Below are positions 43,569-52,921 of a DNA stretch of 64,000 nt, piece after piece. The notes beneath the pieces are model-generated. The model was not told the DNA's origin and searched no databases. It saw only the letters and a program-made list of their open reading frames with translations. Position 1 is the stretch's first letter, and every line of letters starts with the position of its first letter. The translations under genes and the position numbers were made by a program. The stretch lies in contig NZ_JAJQQS010000003.1 of the NCBI RefSeq assembly GCF_021228125.1, positions 682,001-746,000 on the forward strand, read 5' to 3'. This stretch comes from Streptomyces albireticuli (GTDB lineage Bacteria > Actinomycetota > Actinomycetes > Streptomycetales > Streptomycetaceae).

Positions 43569-44360
43569 ATGGCCACAGCTCACCGCCCCCACGGCCCGGG
43601 CGGCCGGGTCGTGCTCGTCACCGGCGGGACGCGCGGCGTCGGCGCGGGCATCGCCCGGGCCTTCCTGCGCACCGGCGCGCGCGTCGTCGTCTGTGCCCGC
43701 GAGGCCCCCGGGCGGCCGGTCGCGGCGGCCGGGCGCGTCGCCCGCTTCCTCCCCGCCGACCTTCGGGAACAGACCGCCGTGGACGGCCTCCTGGGCACCG
43801 TCGCGGAGACGTACGGGCGCCTGGACGTGCTGGTCAACAACGCGGGCGGGACCCCGTACCGGCCCCTGGGGGCGGCGGACGCGGCGAGCCACGCGAAGGT
43901 CGTCGCCCTCAACCTCACCGCCCCGCTGACCGTCTCCCTCGCGGCCTACGGGCTCCTGCGCGCGGCACCGGACGGCGGCAGCGTCCTGATGGTCGGCAGT
44001 GTGAGCGGCGGCCGGCCGTCCCCCGGCACCGCCGCCTACGGCGCCGCCAAGGCCGGTCTGGAGCACCTGGCCCGCACCATGGCCGTCGAATGGGCCCCGG
44101 AGGTCCGGGTGAACACCCTCGTCCTCGGCATGGTGCGCACCGAGTCCGCCCACCTCCACTACGGGGACGCGGACGGGGTCGCCGCCGTCGCCCGCACCGT
44201 ACCGGCGGGCCGCCTCGCCGAGCCCGACGAGATCGGCGACGCCGCCGTCTTCCTCGCCTCGGACCGGGCCGCCTACATCACGGGCGCCGGCCTGCTCGTC
44301 CACGGCGGCGGGGAGCGCCCCGCGTTCCTCGCGGCCGCCCGAACCCACCAGGAGGAGTGA
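43569..44360 (+). CDS. SDR-family dehydrogenase (Rv3549c-like position)
   Basis: This 263-residue short-chain dehydrogenase has TGGTRGVGAGIARAF, VNNAGGTPYRPLG, GSVSGGRPSPGTAAYGAAKAG (catalytic Ser, Tyr, Lys) and a C-terminal ITGAGLLVHGGG. It is the first gene rightward of the echA20 divergent promoter. The arrangement and length correspond to Rv3549c next to echA20 in M. tuberculosis. It probably oxidises or reduces a hydroxyacyl-CoA of ring-C/D degradation. Four bases separate it from the next SDR. Confidence 0.88.
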   Translation: MATAHRPHGPGGRVVLVTGGTRGVGAGIARAFLRTGARVVVCAREAPGRPVAAAGRVARFLPADLREQTAVDGLLGTVAETYGRLDVLVNNAGGTPYRPLGAADAASHAKVVALNLTAPLTVSLAAYGLLRAAPDGGSVLMVGSVSGGRPSPGTAAYGAAKAGLEHLARTMAVEWAPEVRVNTLVLGMVRTESAHLHYGDADGVAAVARTVPAGRLAEPDEIGDAAVFLASDRAAYITGAGLLVHGGGERPAFLAAARTHQEE

Positions 44361-44364
44361 AGCG

Positions 44365-45273
44365 ATGACCGGAATCCGCACCGGGCGCGTCGCCGCCGTC
44401 ACCGGCGCCGGGCGCGGCCTCGGCCGGGCCCACGCCCTCGCGCTCGCCGCCGCGGGCACGAAGGTCGTCGTCAACGACCTCGGCGTGGACCAGGGCGGCG
44501 AAGGCGGCGGCGCGGGCCCCGCGCGCCGCGTCGCCGACGAGATCACCGCACGCGGCGGTCGGGCCGTGGCGCACTGCGGCGACATCGCCACCACCGAGGG
44601 CGCGGCCTCGCTCGTCGCCACGGCGCTGGACGCCTACGGGCGCCTCGACGCGCTCGTCAACAACGCCGGCTTCCTGCGGGACCGGATGCTCGTCAACCTC
44701 GGCGAGGACGACTGGGACGCGGTGGTCCGCGTCCACCTCAAGGGCCACTTCCTGCCCCTGCGGCACGCCGCCGCCCACTGGCGCGCCGAGGCCAAGGCCG
44801 GCCGTACGCCCGCCGCGCGGATCGTCAACACCACCTCGGGCGCGGGCCTGCTGGGCAGCGTCGGCCAGGCCAACTACGCGGCCGCGAAGGCGGGCGTCGT
44901 CGGCCTCACCCTCGTCGCCGCCGCCGAACTGGCCCGCTACGGGATCCAGGTCAACGCCGTCGCCCCGGCCGCCCGCACCCGGATGACGGAACGGACCTTC
45001 GCCGAGGCCATGGCCCCTCCGGGGCGGGGCTTCGACGCGATGGCCCCGGAGAACGTCTCACCCCTGGTGGTGTGGCTCGCCTCGGAGGCTTCGGCCGGGG
45101 TGAACGGCCGGGTCTTCGAGGCCGAAGGAGGACGCGTCACGGTCATGGAGGGCTGGTGCCCCGGCCCCTCGGTGGAGCGGGCGGGGCGGTGGGAGGCCGG
45201 TGAAGTGGGGGAGGCCGTCAGGGGGCTGCTGAAGGCGGCACGACCGCCGGAGCGGGTTTACGGAGCGGAGTGA
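44365..45273 (+). CDS. SDR-family dehydrogenase (Rv3548c-like position)
   Basis: This 302-residue SDR has TGAGRGLGRAHALALA, NDLGVDQGGEGGG (NAD-binding insert), VNNAGFLRDRML, NTTSGAGLLGSVGQANYAAAKAG and a C-terminal extension after FEAEGGRVTVMEGW. This longer form resembles the SDR half of multifunctional 3-hydroxyacyl-CoA dehydrogenases and matches Rv3548c in size and position. It ends the rightward operon at a hairpin. Confidence 0.88.
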   Translation: MTGIRTGRVAAVTGAGRGLGRAHALALAAAGTKVVVNDLGVDQGGEGGGAGPARRVADEITARGGRAVAHCGDIATTEGAASLVATALDAYGRLDALVNNAGFLRDRMLVNLGEDDWDAVVRVHLKGHFLPLRHAAAHWRAEAKAGRTPAARIVNTTSGAGLLGSVGQANYAAAKAGVVGLTLVAAAELARYGIQVNAVAPAARTRMTERTFAEAMAPPGRGFDAMAPENVSPLVVWLASEASAGVNGRVFEAEGGRVTVMEGWCPGPSVERAGRWEAGEVGEAVRGLLKAARPPERVYGAE

Positions 45274-45575
45274 CGTCGGGGAGAGCCGGCCCGGGGCCCG
45301 GCGGGGGCCCGGCTGTGCGGCCGTGCCCGGGCGCGACCTGGTGCCCTTCGAGGCCGCCCCGCGCGGCGCGCCCGGCGTCACCGGCGCCGTCGCCTCCTTC
45401 GTCCACGACCCCCTGCCCGCCGGGGGTCCGCGGCGGGAGGCCGGACCCGTACAGGCCGGCGCCCCCGCCCCTCCGCCGGAGCCGTGCGGGGCCGGACCGG
45501 CACGAACCGGCACCCCGCCTCTCTGCCGCAGGCCCGCGCGGGCCGGGACGGGCGGGAGACCTGCCCGTCAGGGCG
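45274..45575. other. Intergenic region, 302 bp
   Basis: The region lies between two convergent operons. Apart from the hairpin at 45284-45314 nothing is recognised; open frames are proline- and arginine-rich and lack ribosome-binding sites. Confidence 0.5.
45284..45314. terminator. Hairpin after the SDR operon
   Basis: AGCCGGCCC and GGGCCCGGCT pair with a single bulge, 11 bases past the SDR stop. It is a likely terminator between the convergent SDR and GH38 operons. Confidence 0.5.
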
Positions 45576-48500
45576 TCACGCGCGGGCGATCCGCAGTGTG
45601 ACGATCTCGAACGGCCGCAGCGTCAGGGACACGCGCCCGCCTTCGGCGGCCACCGTGCCCGAGGGCCGCTCCAGCAGGTCGCACACGGACACCGCCCCCG
45701 GGGCGAACCCCGGCGTGAGGACGGCCCGGGCCCGGCCGCCGAGCGACTCGTACACCCGGACGACCACATCGCCGCTGCCGTCGTCGGCCAGCTTCACCGC
45801 CGAGACCACGACGGCGTCGTCGTCGACGCGCACCAGCGGCGCCACGGCGGCGGAGCCCGCCACCCGCCGCTCCGGAAGGTTGATCAGATACCCCTCCCGC
45901 ACCGCGTCGCCCACGGACGCGTTCGGCACCAGCGCGTACCGGAAGCGGTGCACGCCCTGGTCGGTGCGCGGGTCGGGGAAGCGCGGGGCGCGCAGGAGGG
46001 AGAGGCGGACCGTCGTCGTGGTGCCGGCGGCCCCCGAAGAGGCGTCCCGGACCGCGCGCGTCACGTCGTAGCCGTACGTGGAGTCGTTCACGACCGCCAC
46101 GCCCCAGCCGGGCTCCTCCAGATGGACGAACCGGTGCGCGCACGCCTCGAACTTCGCCGCCTCCCAGCTGGTGTTGGTGTGCGTGGGGCGGTAGAGGTGG
46201 CCGAACTGGGTCTCGGCCGCCGTACGGTCGGCGTGCAGATCGAGCGGGAAGGCCGCCTTGAGGAACTTCTCCGTCTCGTGCCAGTCGACCTCCGTCTCGA
46301 CGTCCAGCCGCCGAGCCCCGCCCGGGAGCGACAGCAGCTGCTCGACGCGCGAGGCCCCGAAGGCCCGGACCACGCGCACCGCACCCTCGGCCGTGAGCTC
46401 CAGCGTCTCCACGTCCGTAAGGTCCGTCACCGTGTTCCGGTAGAACAGATCGACGTCCCACGCGTCCCACATGTTCGGGAAGTCCTGGTGCAGTTGGAGG
46501 AGGTTGGCCGCCGCGCCCGGCGCGACCGTCTCCCGCTCCGCCGTGTGGTCGTACACGGAGACCACCAGCCCCCGGCCGTCGACCTCGGCCCGCAGCAGCC
46601 CGTTGTCGAGGACGAAACCGCCGCCCGCGCGCGGCCCGGCCGTGACCGGCGCGGCGGCCTCGTCCGGCACCGGGCGCGCGGCGTGGGCCGGGGTGCCGCC
46701 CCGCCCGTGCGGCGCCGCGTTGAAGACCACCGTCCCGCCGCCCGTGCCGTCACCCGCCAGCGCCGCCAGCGCGCCGCCGACGATCTCCTCCAGCTCGGCC
46801 GCCACCGCCGCGTACGTCGCCGCCGCCTCGCGGTGCACCCACGCGATGGACGTGCCCGGCAGGATGTCGTGGAACTGGTGGAGCAGCACCGTCTTCCAGA
46901 TCCGGTCCAGCCGCTCGTACGGATACGCGAACCCGGTCCGCACCGCCGCCGTGGCCGCCCACAGCTCCGCCTCCCGCAACAGGTGCTCCGCCCGCCGGTT
47001 GCCCCGCTTGGTGCGGGCCTGGCTGGTCAGCGTCGCCCGGTGTAGCTCCAGATACAGCTCGCCCACCCAGACCGGCGCCTGAGCGTACTCCGCCTGCGCC
47101 TTCTCGAAGAACGCCGACGGCTTCTCGAAGACGACCCTCGCCGAACCCTCCAGATCCGCCAGCCGCTTCGCCCGCGCCAGCGTCTCGCGCGTCGTCCCGC
47201 CCCCGCCGTCACCCCATCCGGTGGGCGCGAGCGACCGGGTGGCGCCGCCCTTCTCCTGGAAGTTGCGGACCGCGTGCGCGAGCTCCTGGCCCGAGAGCTG
47301 GGAGTTGTAGGTGTCGATCGGCGGGAAGTGCGTGAACACCCGGGTGCCGTCCAGGCCCTCCCACCAGAACGTGTGGTGCGGGAACTTATTGGTACGGCTC
47401 CACGAGATCTTCTGTGTCAGGAACCACTTCGCCCCCGCCAGCCTCACCAGCTGCGGCAGCGCGGCCGAATAGCCGAAGCTGTCCGGCAGCCAGACCTCCT
47501 CCGACTCGATCCCGAACTCCTCCAGGAAGAACCTCTTCCCGTGGACGAACTGCCGCGCCAGCGCCTCCGACCCCGGCATATTGGTGTCGGACTCCACCCA
47601 CATGCCCCCCACGGGCACGAACCGGCCCTCCGCGACGGCCTTCTTCACCCCCGCGTACACCTCCGGGCGGTGCTCCTTGACCCACGCGAACTGCTGCGCC
47701 TGCGACATGGCGTAGACGAACTCCGGCTCGTCCTCCAGCAGCTCCGTCATGTTCGCGGTCGTACGGGCCACCTTGCGCACCGTCTCCCGCAGCGGCCACA
47801 GCCACGCCGAGTCGATGTGCGCGTGCCCCACGGCGCTGATCCGGTGGGCGGAGGCGTGCGCGGGCGCGGCGAGGGCGGGCGCGAGCTTCTCGCGCGCCCG
47901 GGCCGCCGTGCCCCCGACGTCCTGGAGGTCGACCGCGTCGAGCGCCCGCTCCACCGCCCGCAGGATCTCCCAGCGGCGCGGCGAGTCCGGCGACAGCTCG
48001 GTCATCAGCTCGCCCAGCACCTCCAGGTCCCGCACCAGCTCCCACACCGTCCGGTCCAGGACGGCCAGGTCCATCCGGGCCAGCCGGTAGCGCGGTGCCG
48101 CGTCCGCCGTCTCCCGGTCGCCCAGCTCCGTCGGCCGGAACGGCCGGTAGTCCAGGATCACCGGGTTCGCCGACGCCTCGATGTGCAGCAGCACCTCCTC
48201 GCCGCCCGCGACCGTGCCGTCGTGGCCCCCGATCCGTACCCACTGGTTACGGGGGTTGAGGCCCTTCACGGGCGAGCCGTCCGGCCGGTAGACGAGCCCC
48301 TCGCACTGGAAACCGGTCATGTTCTCGTCGAAGCCCAGGTCGAGTAGGGCCTCGACGGTCCGGCCCGCCCACGCGTCCGGCACCCGCCCGGCCACGGTGA
48401 ACCAGCTCGTGCCCCACGGCGGCCCCCACTCGGCGCCGACCTCCACGGGCGTCCGGGGGGCGGCCAGGCCCTCCGCCACGGGGACGGGCTCGCCCGGCGC

Positions 48501-48611
48501 GTGCCACACGGAGACGGCCAGCGGCACCGACTCCGGATACACGGCGGGCCGGATGCGCTCCTCCAGCACACGCTTCAGACGGTCTTCGGTGAGGGTGCGG
48601 TCGTTGTGCAT
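45576..48611 (-). CDS. GH38 alpha-mannosidase
   Basis: 1011 residues without a signal peptide, so cytosolic. The GH38 active site is visible: zinc-binding GHAHIDSAWLWP, nucleophile Asp in MWVESDTNMPGSEALARQF, and LPDSFGYSAALPQL, followed by a central helical domain and long beta domains. These enzymes trim alpha-mannosyl residues from N-glycans. It is the last gene of a minus-strand locus with GH85, GH5 and a sugar ABC transporter, which suggests it processes imported high-mannose oligosaccharides. It starts 26 bp after the GH85 stop. Confidence 0.94.
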   Translation of the reverse strand: MHNDRTLTEDRLKRVLEERIRPAVYPESVPLAVSVWHAPGEPVPVAEGLAAPRTPVEVGAEWGPPWGTSWFTVAGRVPDAWAGRTVEALLDLGFDENMTGFQCEGLVYRPDGSPVKGLNPRNQWVRIGGHDGTVAGGEEVLLHIEASANPVILDYRPFRPTELGDRETADAAPRYRLARMDLAVLDRTVWELVRDLEVLGELMTELSPDSPRRWEILRAVERALDAVDLQDVGGTAARAREKLAPALAAPAHASAHRISAVGHAHIDSAWLWPLRETVRKVARTTANMTELLEDEPEFVYAMSQAQQFAWVKEHRPEVYAGVKKAVAEGRFVPVGGMWVESDTNMPGSEALARQFVHGKRFFLEEFGIESEEVWLPDSFGYSAALPQLVRLAGAKWFLTQKISWSRTNKFPHHTFWWEGLDGTRVFTHFPPIDTYNSQLSGQELAHAVRNFQEKGGATRSLAPTGWGDGGGGTTRETLARAKRLADLEGSARVVFEKPSAFFEKAQAEYAQAPVWVGELYLELHRATLTSQARTKRGNRRAEHLLREAELWAATAAVRTGFAYPYERLDRIWKTVLLHQFHDILPGTSIAWVHREAAATYAAVAAELEEIVGGALAALAGDGTGGGTVVFNAAPHGRGGTPAHAARPVPDEAAAPVTAGPRAGGGFVLDNGLLRAEVDGRGLVVSVYDHTAERETVAPGAAANLLQLHQDFPNMWDAWDVDLFYRNTVTDLTDVETLELTAEGAVRVVRAFGASRVEQLLSLPGGARRLDVETEVDWHETEKFLKAAFPLDLHADRTAAETQFGHLYRPTHTNTSWEAAKFEACAHRFVHLEEPGWGVAVVNDSTYGYDVTRAVRDASSGAAGTTTTVRLSLLRAPRFPDPRTDQGVHRFRYALVPNASVGDAVREGYLINLPERRVAGSAAVAPLVRVDDDAVVVSAVKLADDGSGDVVVRVYESLGGRARAVLTPGFAPGAVSVCDLLERPSGTVAAEGGRVSLTLRPFEIVTLRIARA

Positions 48612-48637
48612 GAGGTCGGTGTCCTAACGCAGAGGGT

Positions 48638-50683
48638 CTACCAGCGGAAGGTGACGGACGCGGGCGCCGAGGAGGCGTACAGCTCGTCCACGGCGCGCAC
48701 CTCGACGCGCGTGGCCGCCTCGCCGGCCGCGCGGCGCAGGGCCGCGACGTAGTAGGCATGCCCACAGGTGCCCCCCAGGAAGCGACGGCCGCCGCCGGGC
48801 AGGAGCTGGTGCAATTCGTAATGGCGTACGGACCCGGGGGAGCGGACGGGCGCCGTCCAGGCCAGGCGCAGCGCCGCCGTGCCGTCGGCGTCCGTCCGCG
48901 ACGCCGTGATCGTGGGCGCGCCCGGCGGGCCGGGCGGCGGCGCGGTGTCGCGCACCGCGAGGCCGCCCAGCCGCCAGCGCGCCGTCCCGCCGTCGGGCGA
49001 GCCGAGCCGTACGCCCAGGGAGAGAATCGTTCCTCCGGCCCGCTCGCGCAGCGCCCGGCCGACGCGCACGGCTGCCGTCGTCCAGCCGCGCCCACCCGCC
49101 CGGAGGGTCCCCGCGGGCAGGTGGACGAGCCGGGACGGGCCGCCCCGCGCGGCGGCCACCTCCAGTGCCAGTTCCACCCGCACGGCCGCCGAGCCGTCGT
49201 CCGTGCGGTGGGCGAGCTCCACGACCGTGGCCTCGGACAGCGGGAGCCGCGCCGGGAAGAGCTCCACCGTCGCCGGGGCCGTGAGCCCGCCCGTCACCAG
49301 AAGGCTGCCGCCGCCCCGCCAGGCGTCGGCGAAGTCGAAGCCCACGGTGGGCCGGGGGCCGGTGGTCCGGACCACCCAGCGGCGGCCGGGCAGCCGGTCC
49401 TGGAGGCCCAGGTGGTTCCAGGCGGAGTCCGACAGGCGGGTCCCGCGCTCGTACCAGCCCAGCCCGTGCCCGGTGTTGAAGGCCGTCGCGAAGGGCAGCG
49501 CGGTGAGGGTGGAGCGGTCCGCCACCGAGGCCGCCGGCGGGCGCCAGGCGCCGCTGTCCGGGGCGGCCGGGTCCAGGGCCCGCCCGGACCAGAAGCGGTC
49601 GTCGCGCACGTGGAAGTCCGCCGGGGTCCGGGCGTTCGCGGGCAGGCTCTTCCACGTCCACTCGGGGCGGTAGAAGCCGTACGAGGTCACATGCGGGCCG
49701 TCCGCCGGGACGACCGCGTCCCAGTCGACCCGGGTGTCCCAGCCGTTCGCCTCGACGTCGACGCCGGCCCACAGCTCGTACCTGCCGCGCTTTCGCCCCT
49801 CCGCCCGCCGCGCCGAGGAGACGAGCCCGGCCCGGTCCCAGTCGAAATTGAGGAACATCGAGTCGGACGCCTCGAAGAACGCCGCGTTGCGGTCGTTGAG
49901 CTCGTTCTGCCAGGAGACGTCGCCGGCGAGCGTCATCGCGTCGTACCAGGTGACGCGCAGCTTCTCGCCGCGCGCCCGCAGGTAGGCGACGAAGTCGCGG
50001 GTGTCCGCGCCCAGCCGGGCGTCGCCGCCGCCGGTCTCCGCGTTGAGGAACCACCCGTCGAAGCCGTACGCGCGGGCCACCCGGATCAGCTGGTCGGCGA
50101 GCGGGAAGCCGCCGTCCGGGCCGCGCCGCACCAGCTCCCGCGTCCAGCGCAACTGCCCGCCGTAGGCGGCCGGCGGCAGGAACACCGTCCCCAGCACGGG
50201 CACGCCGTTGCGGTGCGCGGCGTCCACGACGGGCGCGTTGGGGGCGAGGATCAGCCCCTCGCCCGAGGAGCCGCCCCAGAAGACCAGTTCGTCGAGGTAG
50301 GCCCAGTGCGTCAGGGCGTAGAAGTCGGCGGTGGCCGAGCCCTGCGCGGGGTTGCCCGAGGTCGGGGCGAAGGAGACGAGCGCGCTGACACGGGCCTGCC
50401 CGGCCTGCGCGGTGGCGTTGACCGGCGGCGGCGTGAAGCGGGCGGCGAGCGGCACGGTGGCCCGGTTGAAGGGCAGGTCGGCGTCACCTTCGGGCGTCCA
50501 GGAGCGCAGGCTCCGCCAGACGATCCCGGAACCGGGCGAGCCGGCCGGGAGGCTGTCGGGGTACCAGTAGGAGGCGTAGGGCTGGAGCGTCCCCTCGCTC
50601 CCGGTGGACGCACGGGCCGCACCTGTCGCGGCGGCGAGGGCGGCCGTCAGGAGGACGGAGCGGCGGGTGACTCTCTTACGCAC
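48638..50683 (-). CDS. GH85 endo-beta-N-acetylglucosaminidase, Tat-exported
   Basis: 681 residues. The N-terminus RKRVTRRSVLLTAALAAA has a twin-arginine (TRRSVLL) export signal. The GH85 catalytic pair is at Asn214 and Glu216 in GFDGWFLNAETG, after the N-terminal YASYWYPDSL and VPVLGTVFLPP strands. GH85 enzymes cut the chitobiose core of N-glycans and release the glycan from the protein. C-terminal beta domains (about 430-590) are followed by a fibronectin-like module (TITASRTDADGTAALRLAW). It is encoded between GH5 and GH38 and provides the extracellular step of the locus. Confidence 0.93.
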   Translation of the reverse strand: MRKRVTRRSVLLTAALAAATGAARASTGSEGTLQPYASYWYPDSLPAGSPGSGIVWRSLRSWTPEGDADLPFNRATVPLAARFTPPPVNATAQAGQARVSALVSFAPTSGNPAQGSATADFYALTHWAYLDELVFWGGSSGEGLILAPNAPVVDAAHRNGVPVLGTVFLPPAAYGGQLRWTRELVRRGPDGGFPLADQLIRVARAYGFDGWFLNAETGGGDARLGADTRDFVAYLRARGEKLRVTWYDAMTLAGDVSWQNELNDRNAAFFEASDSMFLNFDWDRAGLVSSARRAEGRKRGRYELWAGVDVEANGWDTRVDWDAVVPADGPHVTSYGFYRPEWTWKSLPANARTPADFHVRDDRFWSGRALDPAAPDSGAWRPPAASVADRSTLTALPFATAFNTGHGLGWYERGTRLSDSAWNHLGLQDRLPGRRWVVRTTGPRPTVGFDFADAWRGGGSLLVTGGLTAPATVELFPARLPLSEATVVELAHRTDDGSAAVRVELALEVAAARGGPSRLVHLPAGTLRAGGRGWTTAAVRVGRALRERAGGTILSLGVRLGSPDGGTARWRLGGLAVRDTAPPPGPPGAPTITASRTDADGTAALRLAWTAPVRSPGSVRHYELHQLLPGGGRRFLGGTCGHAYYVAALRRAAGEAATRVEVRAVDELYASSAPASVTFRW

Positions 50684-50722
50684 GGGGACTCCTTGTCGCA
50701 GGCGAGGGGCAGTCCGGAAGTT

Positions 50723-50810
50723 TCAGCCCGTCCGGCGTTTGAGGACCGGGGCCCGGGGCGGAGCCCCGGTTACGGGAAGGGGCGGGTAGGGGAAAAGGCC
50801 CCCCGCAGGG
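50723..50810. repeat. Streptomyces-type interspersed intergenic element, copy 2
   Basis: The 24-bp core (50723-50746) is identical to copy 1 at 5315-5338. It is followed by a GGGGCCCGGGGC/GCCCCGG hairpin and a GGGGAAAAGGCCCC tail like that of copy 1. It lies just downstream of the GH5 stop (50819), the same position relative to a minus-strand gene as copy 1. It fills most of the 135-bp spacer before GH85. Confidence 0.6.
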
Positions 50811-50818
50811 GCCACCTG

Positions 50819-52054
50819 TCACACCTCGTCCACCGACACGACGGAGTCGATCCCCCGCGCCGCCAGCCACCCCGCGTCCCCCACCCGAGACCCCAGCACC
50901 ACCCCCGGCCGCACCCCCCGCGCGGCCACCCGCATCCACGCCTCGAAGAACTCCCCACCGGGCCCGCACACCGACCGCGACGGCGCCGTCTCCGGATCGC
51001 CCACGTCCAGCACCAGCGCCGTACGCCGGGGCTCCGGCTCCCGTCCGCCCTCGTGCCATTCGCGCACCACGCGGGCGACGGCCTCCCCGGCGGGTTTGAT
51101 CCGGCGGTCGTTGGTGAAAAGCCCCAGGCCGTACTCCAGTTCCGGGAAGTCGGCGAGCGCCCGGTCGACGTCGTGCGAGCACCACCAGGTGACCCCCCAC
51201 AGGCCGGTGCAGTCCAGCGCGTGGGCGAGCGTCGCCCGGGTGAAGGCCGCGGCCCGGCCGGGCGGGATGTGCGGGGCCGGTGCCCCGACCTCCTGGAGCC
51301 ACACGGGCCGGTCCGGGTCGTCGGCCCATGCCTTGGACAGCTCGACGAGGTAGGCGGCGTGCCGCTCGGTCGCCGCGCCCGTGGGCCCGTGTCGCTGCGC
51401 CGTGCCGTTGAAGACCCAGGAGTGCACGGCCGTCATGGCGCCGAGCCGCGCGGAGTGGGCGGGGGTGAAGGGGTGTGTGCCGTCGTACCAGGCGGCGTCG
51501 TAGGACGCGTGCAGATGGGCCCGTCCCGGCGCCGCCTTGTCGCAGGCGTCGAGCATCCGGCGCAGCCAGCTCCCGGCCTGCTCGGGCCGGATCCGGTCCG
51601 GGTCGGGGTGCGGGTCGCCGGAGAACTGGTCGATCTCGTTGCCGACCGTCATCCCGAGGAAGTGCGGCCGGTCGGCGAGCGCCGAGGCCAGCGCGGTCAG
51701 GTACGCCTCCTGGGCCTCCACGACGCCGGGGTCGGTGAACATGTTGCGGCGGTGCCAGGTGGTGGTCCAGGAGGGGATGAAGTCGAAGCTCGACAGGTGG
51801 CCCTGGAGGCCGTCGACGGCCACGTCGAGCCCGCGCTCGCCGGCCGCGTCGACCAGCGCGACGAGCTGCTCGACGGCGCGCGGGCGGACGAGCGCGCGGT
51901 TGGGCTGGAAGAGCGGCCACAGCGGGAAGACGCGGATGTGGTCGAGGCCGAGGACGGTGAGCGAGTCGAGATCGGCGCGGATCTCGTCGAGGTCGAAGTC
52001 GAGCCAGTGGTGGAACCAGCCCCGGGTGGGCGTGTAGTTGACGCCGAAGCGCAT
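50819..52054 (-). CDS. GH5-family beta-mannosidase (probably GH5_18)
   Basis: 411 residues with no signal peptide. It is a TIM barrel with acid/base Glu140 in TVGNEIDQF and nucleophile Glu255 in VWLQEVGAP, as in GH5. The N-terminus MRFGVNYTPTRGWFHHWLDF and the small size recall GH5_18, whose bifidobacterial members are beta-mannosidases acting on the Man-beta-1,4-GlcNAc core of N-glycans. Its place beside GH85 and GH38 fits that role. The subfamily is inferred, not proven. It follows the permease gene by 36 bp. Confidence 0.82.
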   Translation of the reverse strand: MRFGVNYTPTRGWFHHWLDFDLDEIRADLDSLTVLGLDHIRVFPLWPLFQPNRALVRPRAVEQLVALVDAAGERGLDVAVDGLQGHLSSFDFIPSWTTTWHRRNMFTDPGVVEAQEAYLTALASALADRPHFLGMTVGNEIDQFSGDPHPDPDRIRPEQAGSWLRRMLDACDKAAPGRAHLHASYDAAWYDGTHPFTPAHSARLGAMTAVHSWVFNGTAQRHGPTGAATERHAAYLVELSKAWADDPDRPVWLQEVGAPAPHIPPGRAAAFTRATLAHALDCTGLWGVTWWCSHDVDRALADFPELEYGLGLFTNDRRIKPAGEAVARVVREWHEGGREPEPRRTALVLDVGDPETAPSRSVCGPGGEFFEAWMRVAARGVRPGVVLGSRVGDAGWLAARGIDSVVSVDEV

Positions 52055-52090
52055 ACGGGTGTCGTCCCTTCGGGCGGGTGCGGTGGTCGG

Positions 52091-52921
52091 TCAGCCCTTG
52101 ACGGCGCCCTCGCCGACGCCGCGGAAGAAGTACCGCTGGAGGCAGGCGAACATCACGAGGAGCGGGGCGACCGCGATGACGGTTCCGGCGGCGACCAGCC
52201 GGGGGTTCTGCTGGAACGTGCCGTGCAGGAAGTTCAGGCCCACGGTCAGGGTGAAGCGGTCCGGGTCCGAGAGCACGATCAACGGCCACAGGAAGTCGTC
52301 CCAGGCCCCCATGAACGCGAAGATCGCGACGGCGGCGAGGGTGCCCCGCACCGACGGCAGGGCGATCCTGGTGAACCGCTGCCACACGTTCGCCCCGTCG
52401 ATGACGGCGGCTTCCTCCACCTCGTACGGGAGGTTCGCGAAGGCGTTGCGCATCAGCAGCACGTTGAGCGCCCCCACCGCCCCGGGCAGGACCACGGCGG
52501 TGAGGGTGTTGTTCAGCTGGAGGTCGCGCATCATGGTGAACTGCGCGATGACGACGGACTCCAGGGGCACGAGCAGCGCCGCGACGAAGGCGAGCCCGGC
52601 CGCCTTCCGGCCGCGGAAGCGCAGCCGGGCGAGGGCGTAGCCGGCCATGGAGGCGCCGGCGAGGTTGGTGACGACGTTGGCGGCCGCGACCTTGAGCGAG
52701 TTCAGGGCGTAGTCCCAGACGGGGACGATGTCGGCGACGCCCTGGTAGTTGTCCAGGGTGGGGTGCTCGGGGAGGAGGCCGGGCGGATAGGTGTAGATGT
52801 CCTCGGTGGTGCTCTTCAGGGAGGTCGACAGCTGCCACAGGAACGGGCCGACGGAGACCGCCAGCACGGCGAGCATCAGCAGGTACCGCAGGGCCTTCTC
52901 CCCGCCGGACGTACGGGTCAC
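52091..52921 (-). CDS. Carbohydrate ABC permease, MalG type
   Basis: This 276-residue protein has about six helices (YLLMLAVLAVSVGPFLW and on) and the permease loop EEAAVIDGANVWQRFTRIALP that docks the ATPase. The GTG start overlaps the upstream permease stop (GTGA). It forms the channel with the MalF-type partner. No ATPase gene is present in the locus; Streptomyces sugar importers of this class share the MsiK ATPase encoded elsewhere. Confidence 0.94.
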   Translation of the reverse strand: MTRTSGGEKALRYLLMLAVLAVSVGPFLWQLSTSLKSTTEDIYTYPPGLLPEHPTLDNYQGVADIVPVWDYALNSLKVAAANVVTNLAGASMAGYALARLRFRGRKAAGLAFVAALLVPLESVVIAQFTMMRDLQLNNTLTAVVLPGAVGALNVLLMRNAFANLPYEVEEAAVIDGANVWQRFTRIALPSVRGTLAAVAIFAFMGAWDDFLWPLIVLSDPDRFTLTVGLNFLHGTFQQNPRLVAAGTVIAVAPLLVMFACLQRYFFRGVGEGAVKG

